This document shows, in pieces, positions 28,842-37,366 of a stretch of DNA of 64,000 nt. This DNA is from Sphaerisporangium flaviroseum (GTDB lineage Bacteria; Actinomycetota; Actinomycetes; Streptosporangiales; Streptosporangiaceae). The translations under genes and the position numbers were made by a program. The DNA is taken from NCBI RefSeq assembly GCF_039537005.1, contig NZ_BAAAZR010000020.1, positions 310,001-374,000 of the forward strand, read 5' to 3'. Position 1 is the stretch's first letter. Each line of letters begins with the position of its first letter. Under the pieces are notes generated by a model that searched no databases, was not told the DNA's origin, and saw only the letters and a list, made by a program, of their open reading frames with translations.

Positions 28842-29483
28842 ATGCTCTCCACGACGCCTCGCACCACCCTGACCCGCTCAAAGGAGCGGAGCCGCACCAG
28901 CCGCTCCGACCTCCACGCCGTCCTGGACGCCGGGCTGATCTGCCACCTCGGGGTCGTGCTCGACGGGTACCCGATGGTGGTCCCCACGGCGTACGGGCGG
29001 ATCGGCGACACGCTCTACCTGCATGGCTCGACCGGGGCGACGTCGCTACGAGCGGCCGGCGAGGTCTGCGTGACCGTGACGCACCTCGATGGCATCGTGC
29101 TCGCGCGCTCGGCCATGCACCACTCCGTCAACTACCGTTCGGCGATGGTCTACGGCACCCTGCGGACCGTCGAGGACGCGGAGGAGCGGGTGGCCGCGCT
29201 GCGGGCGATCACCGAGCAACTGGCCCCCGGCCAGTGGGACGCCGTGCGGCGGCCGGACAAGAAGGAACTGGCCGCCACCGCCGTGCTGGCCCTCTCCCTC
29301 GCGGAGGCATCGGTCAAGGTGCGGCAGGGGCCGCCCAAGGACGACGAGGAAGACTACGCGCTGCCTGTGTGGGCGGGCGTGCTGCCGCTGACCGTGGGCT
29401 GGGGCGCTCCCGACCCCGACCCGGCGCTCGCCCCCGGCATTCCGGTGCCCGCCCACATCGCTGGGCGCGGCCGGAACGCCTGA
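28842..29483 (+). CDS. Pyridoxamine 5'-phosphate oxidase-related FMN-binding protein
   Basis: The 213-residue protein matches the flavin-nucleotide-binding branch of the PNPOx fold: RTSRSDLHAVLDAGLICHLG, YPMVVPTAYGRIGDTLYLHGS, CVTVTHLDGIVLARSAMHHSVNY and YRSAMVYG. It is cytosolic and probably reduces or binds a small ligand with FMN or F420. There is no ribosome site before the ATG and TACGTT sits six bases upstream, so it is probably leaderless. It is divergent from the MocR gene and is likely its target. Confidence 0.84.
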   Translation: MLSTTPRTTLTRSKERSRTSRSDLHAVLDAGLICHLGVVLDGYPMVVPTAYGRIGDTLYLHGSTGATSLRAAGEVCVTVTHLDGIVLARSAMHHSVNYRSAMVYGTLRTVEDAEERVAALRAITEQLAPGQWDAVRRPDKKELAATAVLALSLAEASVKVRQGPPKDDEEDYALPVWAGVLPLTVGWGAPDPDPALAPGIPVPAHIAGRGRNA

Positions 29484-29606
29484 CTCGCCATAAAAACCTG
29501 ACTCGCCATAAAGGTTTATCTACCGTCAAAACCGACGATCAACGCCGCTCCTCCCCATAAGGCATTATTTTGCCAACCGGAACGAGGGCATGCGCGTCAC
29601 ACGTGT

Positions 29607-31316
29607 ATGGGTAGCGCACCGCGAGGCTGGGCCGTCCCCGGGTACACGGAGGTACGGCCGCTCGGCACCGGTGGTGGGGGCCGGGTGGTGCTCGCGACCC
29701 ACGAGGAGTCCGGCACCCATGTGGCCATCAAGTACCTGTCAGAGGACTTGCGTGGGCGGCCGGGCTTCCTCGATCGCTTCCAGGAGGAGGCCCGGCTCCT
29801 CGTCGAGCTGGAAGATCCCCATGTCGTCCAGTTCTACGAATACGTCCAGTCGGATCGGGGCGACGCGGCGATCGTCATGGAGCTGGTCGACGGACACTCC
29901 CTGCGCACACTGCTGGAACGGCACGGACCGACGGGCCCGGAGGCGGCGCTGGCCGTGCTCAGGGGATCGCTGCTCGGGCTCGCCGCCGCCCACGCGGCCG
30001 GGGTGGTGCATCGCGACTACAAGCCGGAGAACGTGCTGGTCGGGGCCGACGGGACCAGCAAGATAGCCGACTTCGGCATCGCCCTGCGCACGGGCGGCAC
30101 CGGGACGGCGCCGGGGACCCCGCCCTACATGGCCCCCGAGCAGTGGGCCGGGCGGCCCGCCTCCGCCCAGAGCGACGTCTACGCCGCGACCATCGTGTTC
30201 TTCGAGTGCCTGACCGGCCACCGGCCGTACCGCGCCACCGAGCGGGCCGTGCTGATGCACCAGCACCAGACCTTGCCGCCACCCCTGGAAGAGGTTCCCG
30301 GGCCGCTGCGGGACCTGGTCGCCCGCGGGCTCGCCAAGGACCCCGAGATCCGCCCGTCCGGGGCGGAGCCCTTCGCGGCCGAGTTGGAGGAGGCGGCGGC
30401 CTCGGCGTACGGCGCGGACTGGGAGGAGCGGGGGCGGCGGCGCCTCGCCGCTCTCGTCGCGATGCCGGCCACGCCGTCGCGACCCAGGCCGGACCCCTCG
30501 TACGCCTCGGCGAGCCTGGCGTCGACCGCGCTGCGCCCGCTCCGCGGGAGTGCCCGGCGTACCGCCGTCGGCGTGGGACTGGTCGCCGCCACCGGCGGCA
30601 TCGTGGCGTTCGCGCTGGCGTCGGCCGACCACACCCCGGCGGGGAGCCCACCGGCCGCCGCCATGCCGGGCGGCCGGTCCGAGTACAGGACGGCGCCCTC
30701 GCCGTCAGCGCAGATGTCCCCCGGAGTGTCGGCGGAGGTGTCGCCCACCGTCTCCTCCGGCGGAGACCCGGAACCGTCGCCGCCGCCCCCGGACGCGCCC
30801 GCCTCAACGAATCCGCCGCGCTCGCCGGTCACCTCCACGTCCAAGCCGGCCTCCCCGCGGCCCTCCCGCACGCCATCCCCGTCCCGCTCCCCTTCGGCGT
30901 CCAGTACGCCCACCCGCTCCCCTTCCGCCTCCCCTTCGGCGTCCGCCACCTCTCCCCGTCCGACCGGGGTGATCTCCGTCCGGCTACGGGGGGTCTTCGT
31001 GAGCCCGCTCACCCCACTCGGCAAGAACTCGACCGTCGCCGGCGGGACGGTCCAGGTCACCACCGACGGGACCGGCCCGGTGCGGCTGATCGTCCGTTTC
31101 AAGGCGAACGGCGCGGTGGTCGCCACCCGGACGGCGACGCTGAAGGGCGCCCGCGCCTACAGCCGTCTCTTCCGCCACAGGTTCGCCACCCAGCCCTGCG
31201 GCGGCACGGTGGCCGTGACCGCCTCCACCAGACCGGCTTCGGCCAACGGCGTCAGCTCGTCCCGCGTCCGGCTGCTGCCGTGCCCGCCGAAGGCCACGGG
31301 GCTGCCCGTCGGATAG
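29607..31316 (+). CDS. Receptor-type Ser/Thr protein kinase, copy 1
   Basis: The 569-residue membrane kinase has a Gly loop (GTGGGGRVV), ATP-binding Lys42, catalytic HRD with Asp137 (HRDYKPEN), DFG at 155-157 and an APE motif (MAPEQWAG). The kinase domain ends near 265. One membrane helix follows near 312-332 (VGVGLVAATGGIVAFALA), then an outer Pro/Ser/Thr-rich linker (about 345-450) and a beta-rich C-terminal domain of about 110 residues with two Cys. It is closely similar in its kinase part to the gene at 31465. The outer domain suggests sensing of a wall or extracellular ligand, but the ligand is unknown. The ribosome site is weak, so a leaderless start is possible. Confidence 0.88.
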   Translation: MGSAPRGWAVPGYTEVRPLGTGGGGRVVLATHEESGTHVAIKYLSEDLRGRPGFLDRFQEEARLLVELEDPHVVQFYEYVQSDRGDAAIVMELVDGHSLRTLLERHGPTGPEAALAVLRGSLLGLAAAHAAGVVHRDYKPENVLVGADGTSKIADFGIALRTGGTGTAPGTPPYMAPEQWAGRPASAQSDVYAATIVFFECLTGHRPYRATERAVLMHQHQTLPPPLEEVPGPLRDLVARGLAKDPEIRPSGAEPFAAELEEAAASAYGADWEERGRRRLAALVAMPATPSRPRPDPSYASASLASTALRPLRGSARRTAVGVGLVAATGGIVAFALASADHTPAGSPPAAAMPGGRSEYRTAPSPSAQMSPGVSAEVSPTVSSGGDPEPSPPPPDAPASTNPPRSPVTSTSKPASPRPSRTPSPSRSPSASSTPTRSPSASPSASATSPRPTGVISVRLRGVFVSPLTPLGKNSTVAGGTVQVTTDGTGPVRLIVRFKANGAVVATRTATLKGARAYSRLFRHRFATQPCGGTVAVTASTRPASANGVSSSRVRLLPCPPKATGLPVG

Positions 31317-31464
31317 CCGAGGACGGCGGAACGAGCCCGGGAAAACACTGACAACGGCATCGACAATATGCCAAATATCGATTTAAACATCACGGATAAG
31401 CCACGCCATCGTTAGGCTTCGTTCTCGCGTCATGGGTGGGGGCCCGGCCACATAAGGAGATCGT

Positions 31465-33075
31465 ATGGACGGCCACACGGGGGCATGGCGAGTCCCCGGA
31501 TATACCGAAATCCGAGACCTCGGAACCGGCGGCTCGGGACGTGTCGTCATGGCACGTTACGACGCCGACCAATCGTTCGTCGCGATCAAATACCTGTCGG
31601 ACGAGCTCCGCTCCGATCCCGGATTCGTGATCCGTTTCCGGCACGAGGCGCGGCTGCTGGAGCTGATGGACAGCCCGCACGCCGCACGCTTCTACGAATA
31701 CGTCGAGAACGACGGTGGCGCCGCCATCGTGATGGAGCTGGTCGACGGCGTCTCGCTGCGCACGATGCTGCGATCGGAAGGGCCGACCGGCCCCGAGGCG
31801 GCGCTCGTCCTGCTGAAGGGCTCGCTGCTCGGCCTGGCCACCGCTCACTCGAGCGGGGTGGTCCACCGCGACTTCAAACCCGAGAACGTCGTCATCGAGG
31901 GCACCGGCGAGAGCAAGCTGGTCGACTTCGGCATCGCCGTGCGCACCGGCGAAGGGGTGAGCGGAGCGGGCACGCCGCCGTACATGGCGCCCGAGCAGTG
32001 GGCGGGCGCCCCGGCCGGTCCCAGCACGGACGTGTACGCCGCGACCATCGTCTTCTTCGAGTGCCTCACCGGGACCCGGCCCTTCCAGTCGAGGAACGTC
32101 GCGGTGCTCGCGCGCCAGCACCAGTCGATGCCTCCCCCGACCGACCAGGTTCCCGCCCCACTTCGCGGCCTCGTCGAACGCGGGATGGCCAAGCATCCCG
32201 CCGACCGCCCGCCGACCGCCGACGCCTTCCTCGCGGAGCTGGAGGCGGTCGCCGTAGAAGCGTACGGGCCGGACTGGGAGGACCGCGGACGCCGCAGGCT
32301 GGCCAGCCTGGCCGCGCTCCTCGCGCTGCTGTTCCCGCTGGCGGACCAGGTGCCCGCGGCCGGCACCTCCATCGCGGACACCGAGCTCGGCGGCTCCCGG
32401 CTCGGGATGTCGAAGCTCAGCGTCAAGCTCGCGGTGGGCGCGGTCGGCCTCGCGGTCCTCGCCGCGGCCGGCGCCGTCCTGGTGGGGTCGCTGGGGGACG
32501 CCGAGCTGCAGGCGCAGACGACCGTCGCCACCCCCACTCCCGTGGACACCTCCAGTTCTCCCGAGCCCGCCATCGCCGAGGAGCCCACGGAGACCCCCAC
32601 GGAGGAACCGACAGAGGAGCCGACGGAGACGCCATCGGCGGATCCGACCACGTCGGCCGCCGTGCCGTCGGCGGCGCCGACGGCCGCGCAGAAGCCCGCC
32701 CGGAAGTCGCCCTCCGCCAAGCCGAGCAAGAAGCCCTCCAAGCCGCCCAAGGCCTCGCTGTCCAGCTCGCCCAAGCCTTCGCCCTCCGAATCGGACACAT
32801 CCAAGCCCAAGGTCGGCGACCCTCTGGCCTCCGGCAAGCCCAAGCCGAAGCCGACCCCCACGCCCACACCCCCGCCCACCACTCCCTCCCCCGAGCCGAC
32901 CACGCCGACGCCTACGCCCCCGCGCGGCGATGGAGGGGACAGGCCCTCGACCGAGACACCCACCGAAGGTGATCCGAGCGGAGCTCTCGCCCTCGCGCTG
33001 ATGACGACCGGCGCGGTACCCGCCACACTTGTCCTGAGACAGCGCATGGCGGGACGGCACCGGAGGCGGCGGTAG
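31465..33075 (+). CDS. Receptor-type Ser/Thr protein kinase, copy 2
   Basis: The 536-residue kinase shows GTGGSGRVV, Lys42, HRDFKPEN with Asp136, DFG at 154-156 and MAPEQWAG. A membrane helix lies near 318-340 (AVGAVGLAVLAAAGAVLVGS). The outer part is a long Thr/Glu/Pro and Lys/Pro/Ser linker without a clear folded domain. It ends with a second hydrophobic segment and a basic tail (MAGRHRRRR), like a C-terminal anchor without an LPxTG motif. The ATG has GGAG upstream. The next gene starts at the base after its stop, so kinase and pseudokinase are made together. Confidence 0.88.
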   Translation: MDGHTGAWRVPGYTEIRDLGTGGSGRVVMARYDADQSFVAIKYLSDELRSDPGFVIRFRHEARLLELMDSPHAARFYEYVENDGGAAIVMELVDGVSLRTMLRSEGPTGPEAALVLLKGSLLGLATAHSSGVVHRDFKPENVVIEGTGESKLVDFGIAVRTGEGVSGAGTPPYMAPEQWAGAPAGPSTDVYAATIVFFECLTGTRPFQSRNVAVLARQHQSMPPPTDQVPAPLRGLVERGMAKHPADRPPTADAFLAELEAVAVEAYGPDWEDRGRRRLASLAALLALLFPLADQVPAAGTSIADTELGGSRLGMSKLSVKLAVGAVGLAVLAAAGAVLVGSLGDAELQAQTTVATPTPVDTSSSPEPAIAEEPTETPTEEPTEEPTETPSADPTTSAAVPSAAPTAAQKPARKSPSAKPSKKPSKPPKASLSSSPKPSPSESDTSKPKVGDPLASGKPKPKPTPTPTPPPTTPSPEPTTPTPTPPRGDGGDRPSTETPTEGDPSGALALALMTTGAVPATLVLRQRMAGRHRRRR

Positions 33076-34578
33076 ATGCCAGATGGCGACAGCATCGCGG
33101 GATATCGGCTCACGGGCCGGTCCCGGATGGGCGAGGTGGGCACCTGGATCGACGCGGTAGCCCCTGACGGCAGCCCGGGCGCGGCGCTCAGGGTCGACCC
33201 GGCCTCCATGTCCACGCCCGGCGCCAGGGAGCGTGTCGTCGCCGCCGTCATCGCGGACCGCCGCCTGACGCAGAGCGGCCTCACCGGACTGATGCCGATC
33301 GCCGATCTCGTGGCCGCGGGCGGGGAGGTCTGGCTGCTCACCGCCCGTCCCGCCACGCCGTCCCTGGCGGAGCTGATGAACGGACGGCCGGGGTCGCCGC
33401 CTCCGGACGCGGGCAGCGCGGCGACCGTGCTGGTGGAGACGGCCCAGACCCTGCTCGCCGTCCATGCGGCGGGCCTGTCCCACGGAGCCGTGCACGCGGG
33501 AACCGTGGTGATCGGCCAGGACGGCACCGCCCTGCTGGCCGAGCGCGGGCTGGCCCTGGCCCTGCGGGGCCAGCAGCCTTCCTACGATCGCGACCTCACG
33601 GCGTGGGCGTCGCTGGCGCGTGGCCTGGCGGCCGGCTGGGCGGCAGGGGATCCCCGCGCGGCGCAGCTTTTCGACCGGGCGGCGGCGGCCGCGACCACCC
33701 ACGGCCTCAGCGCCGCGCGTGACGCCCTGCTCAACGGGCGCGACCTGCTGCCCGCGGGCTTCACCACCCGCGAGCGGCTCGTACAGACCCTTCAGTGGTG
33801 GTCGGCCGGTGACGTCCCCACCCAGGAGCCCCAGCAGGCCTCCGGTTCCTACGGCCACCCCTATCCCACGGGCGCGTCCGGGTCGTCGGGAGTCCCTGAT
33901 GACGGCGAGGTGGTCACCCTCCTCTACCAGCCGGGCACCGGCGAGTCGCCCAACCCCGGCGGCGCGGGCGTGGCCGGAAGCGCGGCGGTCGGGTACGCCG
34001 GCACGACACCCGCGGGCACGGCCGCGACCGCCGGGGCCGGCGGTCCGGCCGGGAACAGCGAGATGCGCTTCGGTCCCGGGGTTCCCGCCGACACGACCGC
34101 CGCCCAGATCTGGCGGGCGGGGCGTGAGCAGGTCACCGTTCCGGCCAAGGAACGGCTGAGACGGCCACCGCCCAGTCGGCGGCGGCGCGGCGGCGTCCTG
34201 GGGTCTGCCGTGATCTTCGCGCTCATCATCGTGGCGGCGATCTTCCTGTGGCTGCAGCGCGGCCAGCCGATCTCCGTCACGGCGGTCGACGTCAAGACGC
34301 CGAAGGCCAAGGGCTGCGACATCACGGTCAACGTCATCGGGGTGATCACCACCAACGGGCAGTCGGGGCAGGTGACCTACGAATGGCTGCCCAGCGGCGA
34401 GCGATCGGTCAGGCACACCGATCCGGTGCAGGCCGGGGAGTCCACCCACCAGGTGAGCCTCAAGTGGGACATCGGCGGCCGCGGGACCAAGAAGCTGACG
34501 GCCCGGCTCCGCGTCCTCTCGCCGCTCACCCCCGGCGCTCGCTTGGAGGACAAGGCGTCGTTCACCTATAAGTGCTGA
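33076..34578 (+). CDS. Membrane-anchored kinase-fold protein lacking catalytic residues (pseudokinase)
   Basis: The 500-residue protein starts like a kinase (SIAGYRLTGRSRMGEVGTW) but reads HGAVHAGTVV where HRD-x4-N is expected and LLAERGLA in place of DFG. No invariant ATP-binding Lys is obvious. It should therefore bind rather than phosphorylate. A Gly/Ala/Pro linker, one membrane helix near 379-395 (VIFALIIVAAIFLWL) and an outer beta domain of about 100 residues follow. The layout recalls actinobacterial MviN/FhaA-type pseudokinase partners only loosely. Its start abuts the stop of kinase 2 and GGAGG lies within that gene's end, so it is probably a substrate, scaffold or regulator of that kinase. 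Confidence 0.75.
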   Translation: MPDGDSIAGYRLTGRSRMGEVGTWIDAVAPDGSPGAALRVDPASMSTPGARERVVAAVIADRRLTQSGLTGLMPIADLVAAGGEVWLLTARPATPSLAELMNGRPGSPPPDAGSAATVLVETAQTLLAVHAAGLSHGAVHAGTVVIGQDGTALLAERGLALALRGQQPSYDRDLTAWASLARGLAAGWAAGDPRAAQLFDRAAAAATTHGLSAARDALLNGRDLLPAGFTTRERLVQTLQWWSAGDVPTQEPQQASGSYGHPYPTGASGSSGVPDDGEVVTLLYQPGTGESPNPGGAGVAGSAAVGYAGTTPAGTAATAGAGGPAGNSEMRFGPGVPADTTAAQIWRAGREQVTVPAKERLRRPPPSRRRRGGVLGSAVIFALIIVAAIFLWLQRGQPISVTAVDVKTPKAKGCDITVNVIGVITTNGQSGQVTYEWLPSGERSVRHTDPVQAGESTHQVSLKWDIGGRGTKKLTARLRVLSPLTPGARLEDKASFTYKC

Positions 34579-34714
34579 CGCGTGCACGCCCTTTTCACTT
34601 TTCGCCGCCCTGGGGCCCGCATCCAGCCCGCTAAGCGCGCCCGCCGCCAAGCGATGCCGGTCGGCCTCTCGCTCTAAATGCGCAATAAGGGAGGATGTCA
34701 CTATTCTGGCGGGC

Positions 34715-36055
34715 ATGACGCAGACCCCCGCCGGCTGGTACCCCGATCCATACGGAACCCCCCAATTGCGTTGGTGGGATGGCACGCAGTGGACCGATGC
34801 CACCCACCCGCTGGAGGGGACCGCCGGTCAGGGTGCGCCCGTGACCACCGGGCAGTGGGCCCAGCCCGGCACCGGACCGCAGCCCCAGCAGGGCACGGGG
34901 CCGCATCCGCAGCAGGGCACGGGACCCCAGCCGGGAACGGGTCCTCAGCCCGGTACGGATTCCCCGCCCGGAACGGGCCCGCACCCGCAGCAGGGCACGG
35001 GATCCCAGCACGGCACGGGGTCGCACCCGCAGCCCGGCCCAGGACCGCAGCTCCATCCCGGCCCTTCGCAGGGTGGCCCGTACCCGCAGCCGGGCCCGGG
35101 ACAGGGTCAGTTCCCCCCGCCCGGCCCGCAGCAGGGGACGGCGCAGTTCGGCCGGCCGCAGGGCCCGTACGGCGGGCCGGGAGCACAGCAGTGGGGCAAC
35201 CAGGGCGGCACGGCCCAGCTTCCCGTGCCGGACTTCGGCCCTCAGGGACCTCCGCCCAAGAAGGGCGGCATGATGCCCTGGGTGCTCGGTGGCGGCGCCG
35301 TGGCGATCCTCCTGGTCGTGGCCCTGGTGATCGGCCTCAGCATCGTCAACGGCGACAAGACCCCGACGGCCGCCGACTCTCCGCTCCCGAGCTCCAGCTC
35401 CACCATCGAGCCGTCGGACCCGCAGATCACCCCGCCTCTTGAGACCACGCCCAGCCCCGACCCCAGCACCACGGACTTCCCCGCGGAGATCCCGAAGCCG
35501 GTCGGCGACACGATCACCGACCCCCGCACCGGCCTGTCCTACGCCTACCCCGGGGACGACCCGTGGAGGGTGCCGACATGGGCCGAGCTGAACGGCAACG
35601 GGCGGCCCGACCCGAACTTCCCGCTGTGGAGCAGCGGCTTCGAAGCCGTGTCCCACGCGAACTACGACGGGCAGAACCACAACTGGGTCGGCCAGGTCCT
35701 GACCGCCCGCGTTCCGGAGGGCTTCGACTATTCCGGGCCGTCGGATCTTCGCAACGTGGCCGGGACCGCTCTGGTCAACTACGAGAGGCTGTTCTACGGC
35801 CCTCCCCACAAGCGGAAGATCGTGAAAGACGCGGCGATGGAGGTGAGCGGCAAGAAGGCGTGGATACTCAGGTACCAGATGGACTTCACCGCCGAGTCCA
35901 AGAAGGCGGGCTGGAAGTTCAAGAAGGAAGACGGTCTCTTCCTCGTGGTCGACCAGGGTCAGGGACGCGCACCTTCTCTGCTTTACGCCTCCATACCCGA
36001 CAATTTGGACACGTCGGTGATCGATCGCGTACTGGACTCTCTCAAGGCCTCCTGA
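34715..36055 (+). CDS. DUF2510 membrane protein with Gln/Pro/Gly-rich linker and outer domain
   Basis: The 446-residue protein begins with the DUF2510 motif AGWYPDPYGTPQLRWWDGTQWT, a small domain common at the cytoplasmic ends of actinobacterial membrane proteins. A low-complexity region (about 45-180) repeats short PQQGTGPQPGTG units. One membrane helix (PWVLGGGAVAILLVVALVIG, about 188-210), a Ser/Thr/Pro linker and a folded outer domain of about 190 residues follow (LSYAYPGDDPWRVP, ILRYQMDF). It lies behind the kinase genes and its cytosolic low-complexity stretch could be a phosphorylation target, which is inference. Confidence 0.82.
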   Translation: MTQTPAGWYPDPYGTPQLRWWDGTQWTDATHPLEGTAGQGAPVTTGQWAQPGTGPQPQQGTGPHPQQGTGPQPGTGPQPGTDSPPGTGPHPQQGTGSQHGTGSHPQPGPGPQLHPGPSQGGPYPQPGPGQGQFPPPGPQQGTAQFGRPQGPYGGPGAQQWGNQGGTAQLPVPDFGPQGPPPKKGGMMPWVLGGGAVAILLVVALVIGLSIVNGDKTPTAADSPLPSSSSTIEPSDPQITPPLETTPSPDPSTTDFPAEIPKPVGDTITDPRTGLSYAYPGDDPWRVPTWAELNGNGRPDPNFPLWSSGFEAVSHANYDGQNHNWVGQVLTARVPEGFDYSGPSDLRNVAGTALVNYERLFYGPPHKRKIVKDAAMEVSGKKAWILRYQMDFTAESKKAGWKFKKEDGLFLVVDQGQGRAPSLLYASIPDNLDTSVIDRVLDSLKAS

Positions 36056-36076
36056 CCGGGCACTACGCTGTGCCTT

Positions 36077-36673
36077 ATGAGTGACCTGTTGGTCTGGATC
36101 GACTGTGAGATGACCGGGCTCGATCTCGGCCATGACGCGCTGGTCGAGGTCGCGTGTGTCGTGACCGACGGCGAGCTGAACCAACTCGACGAGGGCGTGG
36201 ACGTGGTGATCAAGCCGCCCCAGGAGTCGTTGGAGCAGATGTCGGAGGTGGTGCGCCAGATGCACACCTCCTCGGGTCTGCTGACGGCCCTGGGCGACGG
36301 CGTGACGCTGGCCGAGGCCGAGTCGATGGTGCTGGAGTACATCCGGCGGCACGTGCCCGAGCCGAAGAAGGCTCCGCTGTGCGGCAACTCCATCTCCACC
36401 GACCGCTCCTTCATCGCGCGTGACATGCCCGCGGTGGACGCCTACCTGCACTACCGCATGGTCGACGTCTCCTCGGTCAAGGAGCTCGTGCGCCGGTGGT
36501 ATCCCCGGGTCTACTTCGCCTCGCCGGCCAAGCAGGGGGGCCACCGCGCGCTCGCCGACATCACCGAGAGCGTGCAGGAGATGCGCTACTACCGCGCCGC
36601 CGTGTTCGTCCCGCAGCCGGGCCCCGATTCCGCCACCGCACGCGAGGTCGCGGAAGCCATAACCGGATCTTGA
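36077..36673 (+). CDS. orn: Oligoribonuclease
   Basis: The 198-residue 3'-5' exonuclease is of the DEDDh family and degrades short RNAs and pGpG. The acidic residues are visible in WIDCEMTGLD, NSISTDRSFIARDMP and HRALADITES, the last with the catalytic His. The length is normal. There is no ribosome site before the ATG. TACGCT lies at 36063-36068, eight bases upstream, which favours a leaderless transcript. It stands just before tRNA-His. Confidence 0.95.
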   Translation: MSDLLVWIDCEMTGLDLGHDALVEVACVVTDGELNQLDEGVDVVIKPPQESLEQMSEVVRQMHTSSGLLTALGDGVTLAEAESMVLEYIRRHVPEPKKAPLCGNSISTDRSFIARDMPAVDAYLHYRMVDVSSVKELVRRWYPRVYFASPAKQGGHRALADITESVQEMRYYRAAVFVPQPGPDSATAREVAEAITGS

Positions 36674-36745
36674 CGCGCTGCGGCGTCAGAAGCTCCCAAA
36701 GCCCGCTACACTTTTCCCTGTGCCGTGGTGTTGACCGCGGGCATG

Positions 36746-36821
36746 GTGGGTGTAGCTCAGTTGGCAGAGCGCCAGGTTGTGGTCCTGGATGTCGTGGGTT
36801 CAAGTCCCATCACTCACCCCA
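36746..36821 (+). tRNA. tRNA-His (GTG anticodon)
   Basis: The acceptor arms GTGGGTG and CACTCAC pair fully with one G-T. The anticodon stem CCAGG/CCTGG holds the loop TTGTGGT with anticodon GTG at 36779-36781, and the T arm reads GTGGGTTCAAGTCCCAT. A G precedes position 1 and C follows as discriminator, the hallmark G-1:C73 of tRNA-His. CCA is encoded at 36819-36821. Confidence 0.96.
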
Positions 36822-36825
36822 GCGG

Positions 36826-36862
36826 GCGATGGCCGGTCCAGACGGACCGGCCATCGCGCTTT
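36826..36862 (+). terminator. Intrinsic terminator of tRNA-His
   Basis: A perfect 14-base stem (GCGATGGCCGGTCC with GGACCGGCCATCGC) around AGAC, followed by GCTTT, begins five bases after the tRNA. Confidence 0.9.
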
Positions 36863-37015
36863 CCGGCACTACCCCTGTTTCACGCAGAAAGTAGCCCTAC
36901 TCGGACAGCATGCGCCCCAAAGCTCGAGGCGGCGGGCTATGCTCGCACAAAACCGCTACGCCGCCAGCGCGGGGGGCTCGGCGATCTGACAATGATTCGT
37001 GCCACCGGAGGCCGG

Positions 37016-37258
37016 ATGAGTGTCGATGACGCCACATACAACGAGCACGCGCACACCGGGCTGAGTAAACGCGAGGCCGAGGTGATGGAGCTGATCGCTA
37101 CAGGTCACTCGAACGGACAGATCGCTCAACGCCTCTTCCTGAGCGAGAAGACCGTGAAGAATCACGTCAATCGCATCTACTCCAAGCTCGGCGCGGACTC
37201 CCGGGTAACCGCCATCGGTCTGTGGAGAGGGAGCACCGCCGAGCAGTCGCGCTCATGA
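37016..37258 (+). CDS. Small LuxR-type DNA-binding protein (HTH only)
   Basis: The 80-residue protein consists of little more than a GerE-like helix-turn-helix (LSKREAEVMELIATGHSN, then LFLSEKTVKNHVNRIYSKLG). It lacks a receiver or ligand domain. GGAGG lies five bases before the ATG at 37016; an upstream in-frame ATG at 36992 has no site. Single-domain LuxR proteins usually act through interaction or by abundance. It faces the lysine aminotransferase gene convergently, so its targets are not evident from position. Confidence 0.82.
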   Translation: MSVDDATYNEHAHTGLSKREAEVMELIATGHSNGQIAQRLFLSEKTVKNHVNRIYSKLGADSRVTAIGLWRGSTAEQSRS

Positions 37259-37366
37259 TCCCGGCTCTGATGTGACAGGTCTCACGTCCCGGGCCGGTCC
37301 AGGATGCCCGTCATGGGGTGGCACCCCTACGACAGGTCCCTGCTGAGGTGACGCCGGCGTCGGCCG

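Noticed and set aside
31390..34803. A 1137-codon open frame on the reverse strand across both kinases and the pseudokinase
   Set aside because: It is antisense to three clear genes with intact motifs, has Arg/Gly/His-rich composition and no recognisable domain. Such frames arise from high third-position GC.
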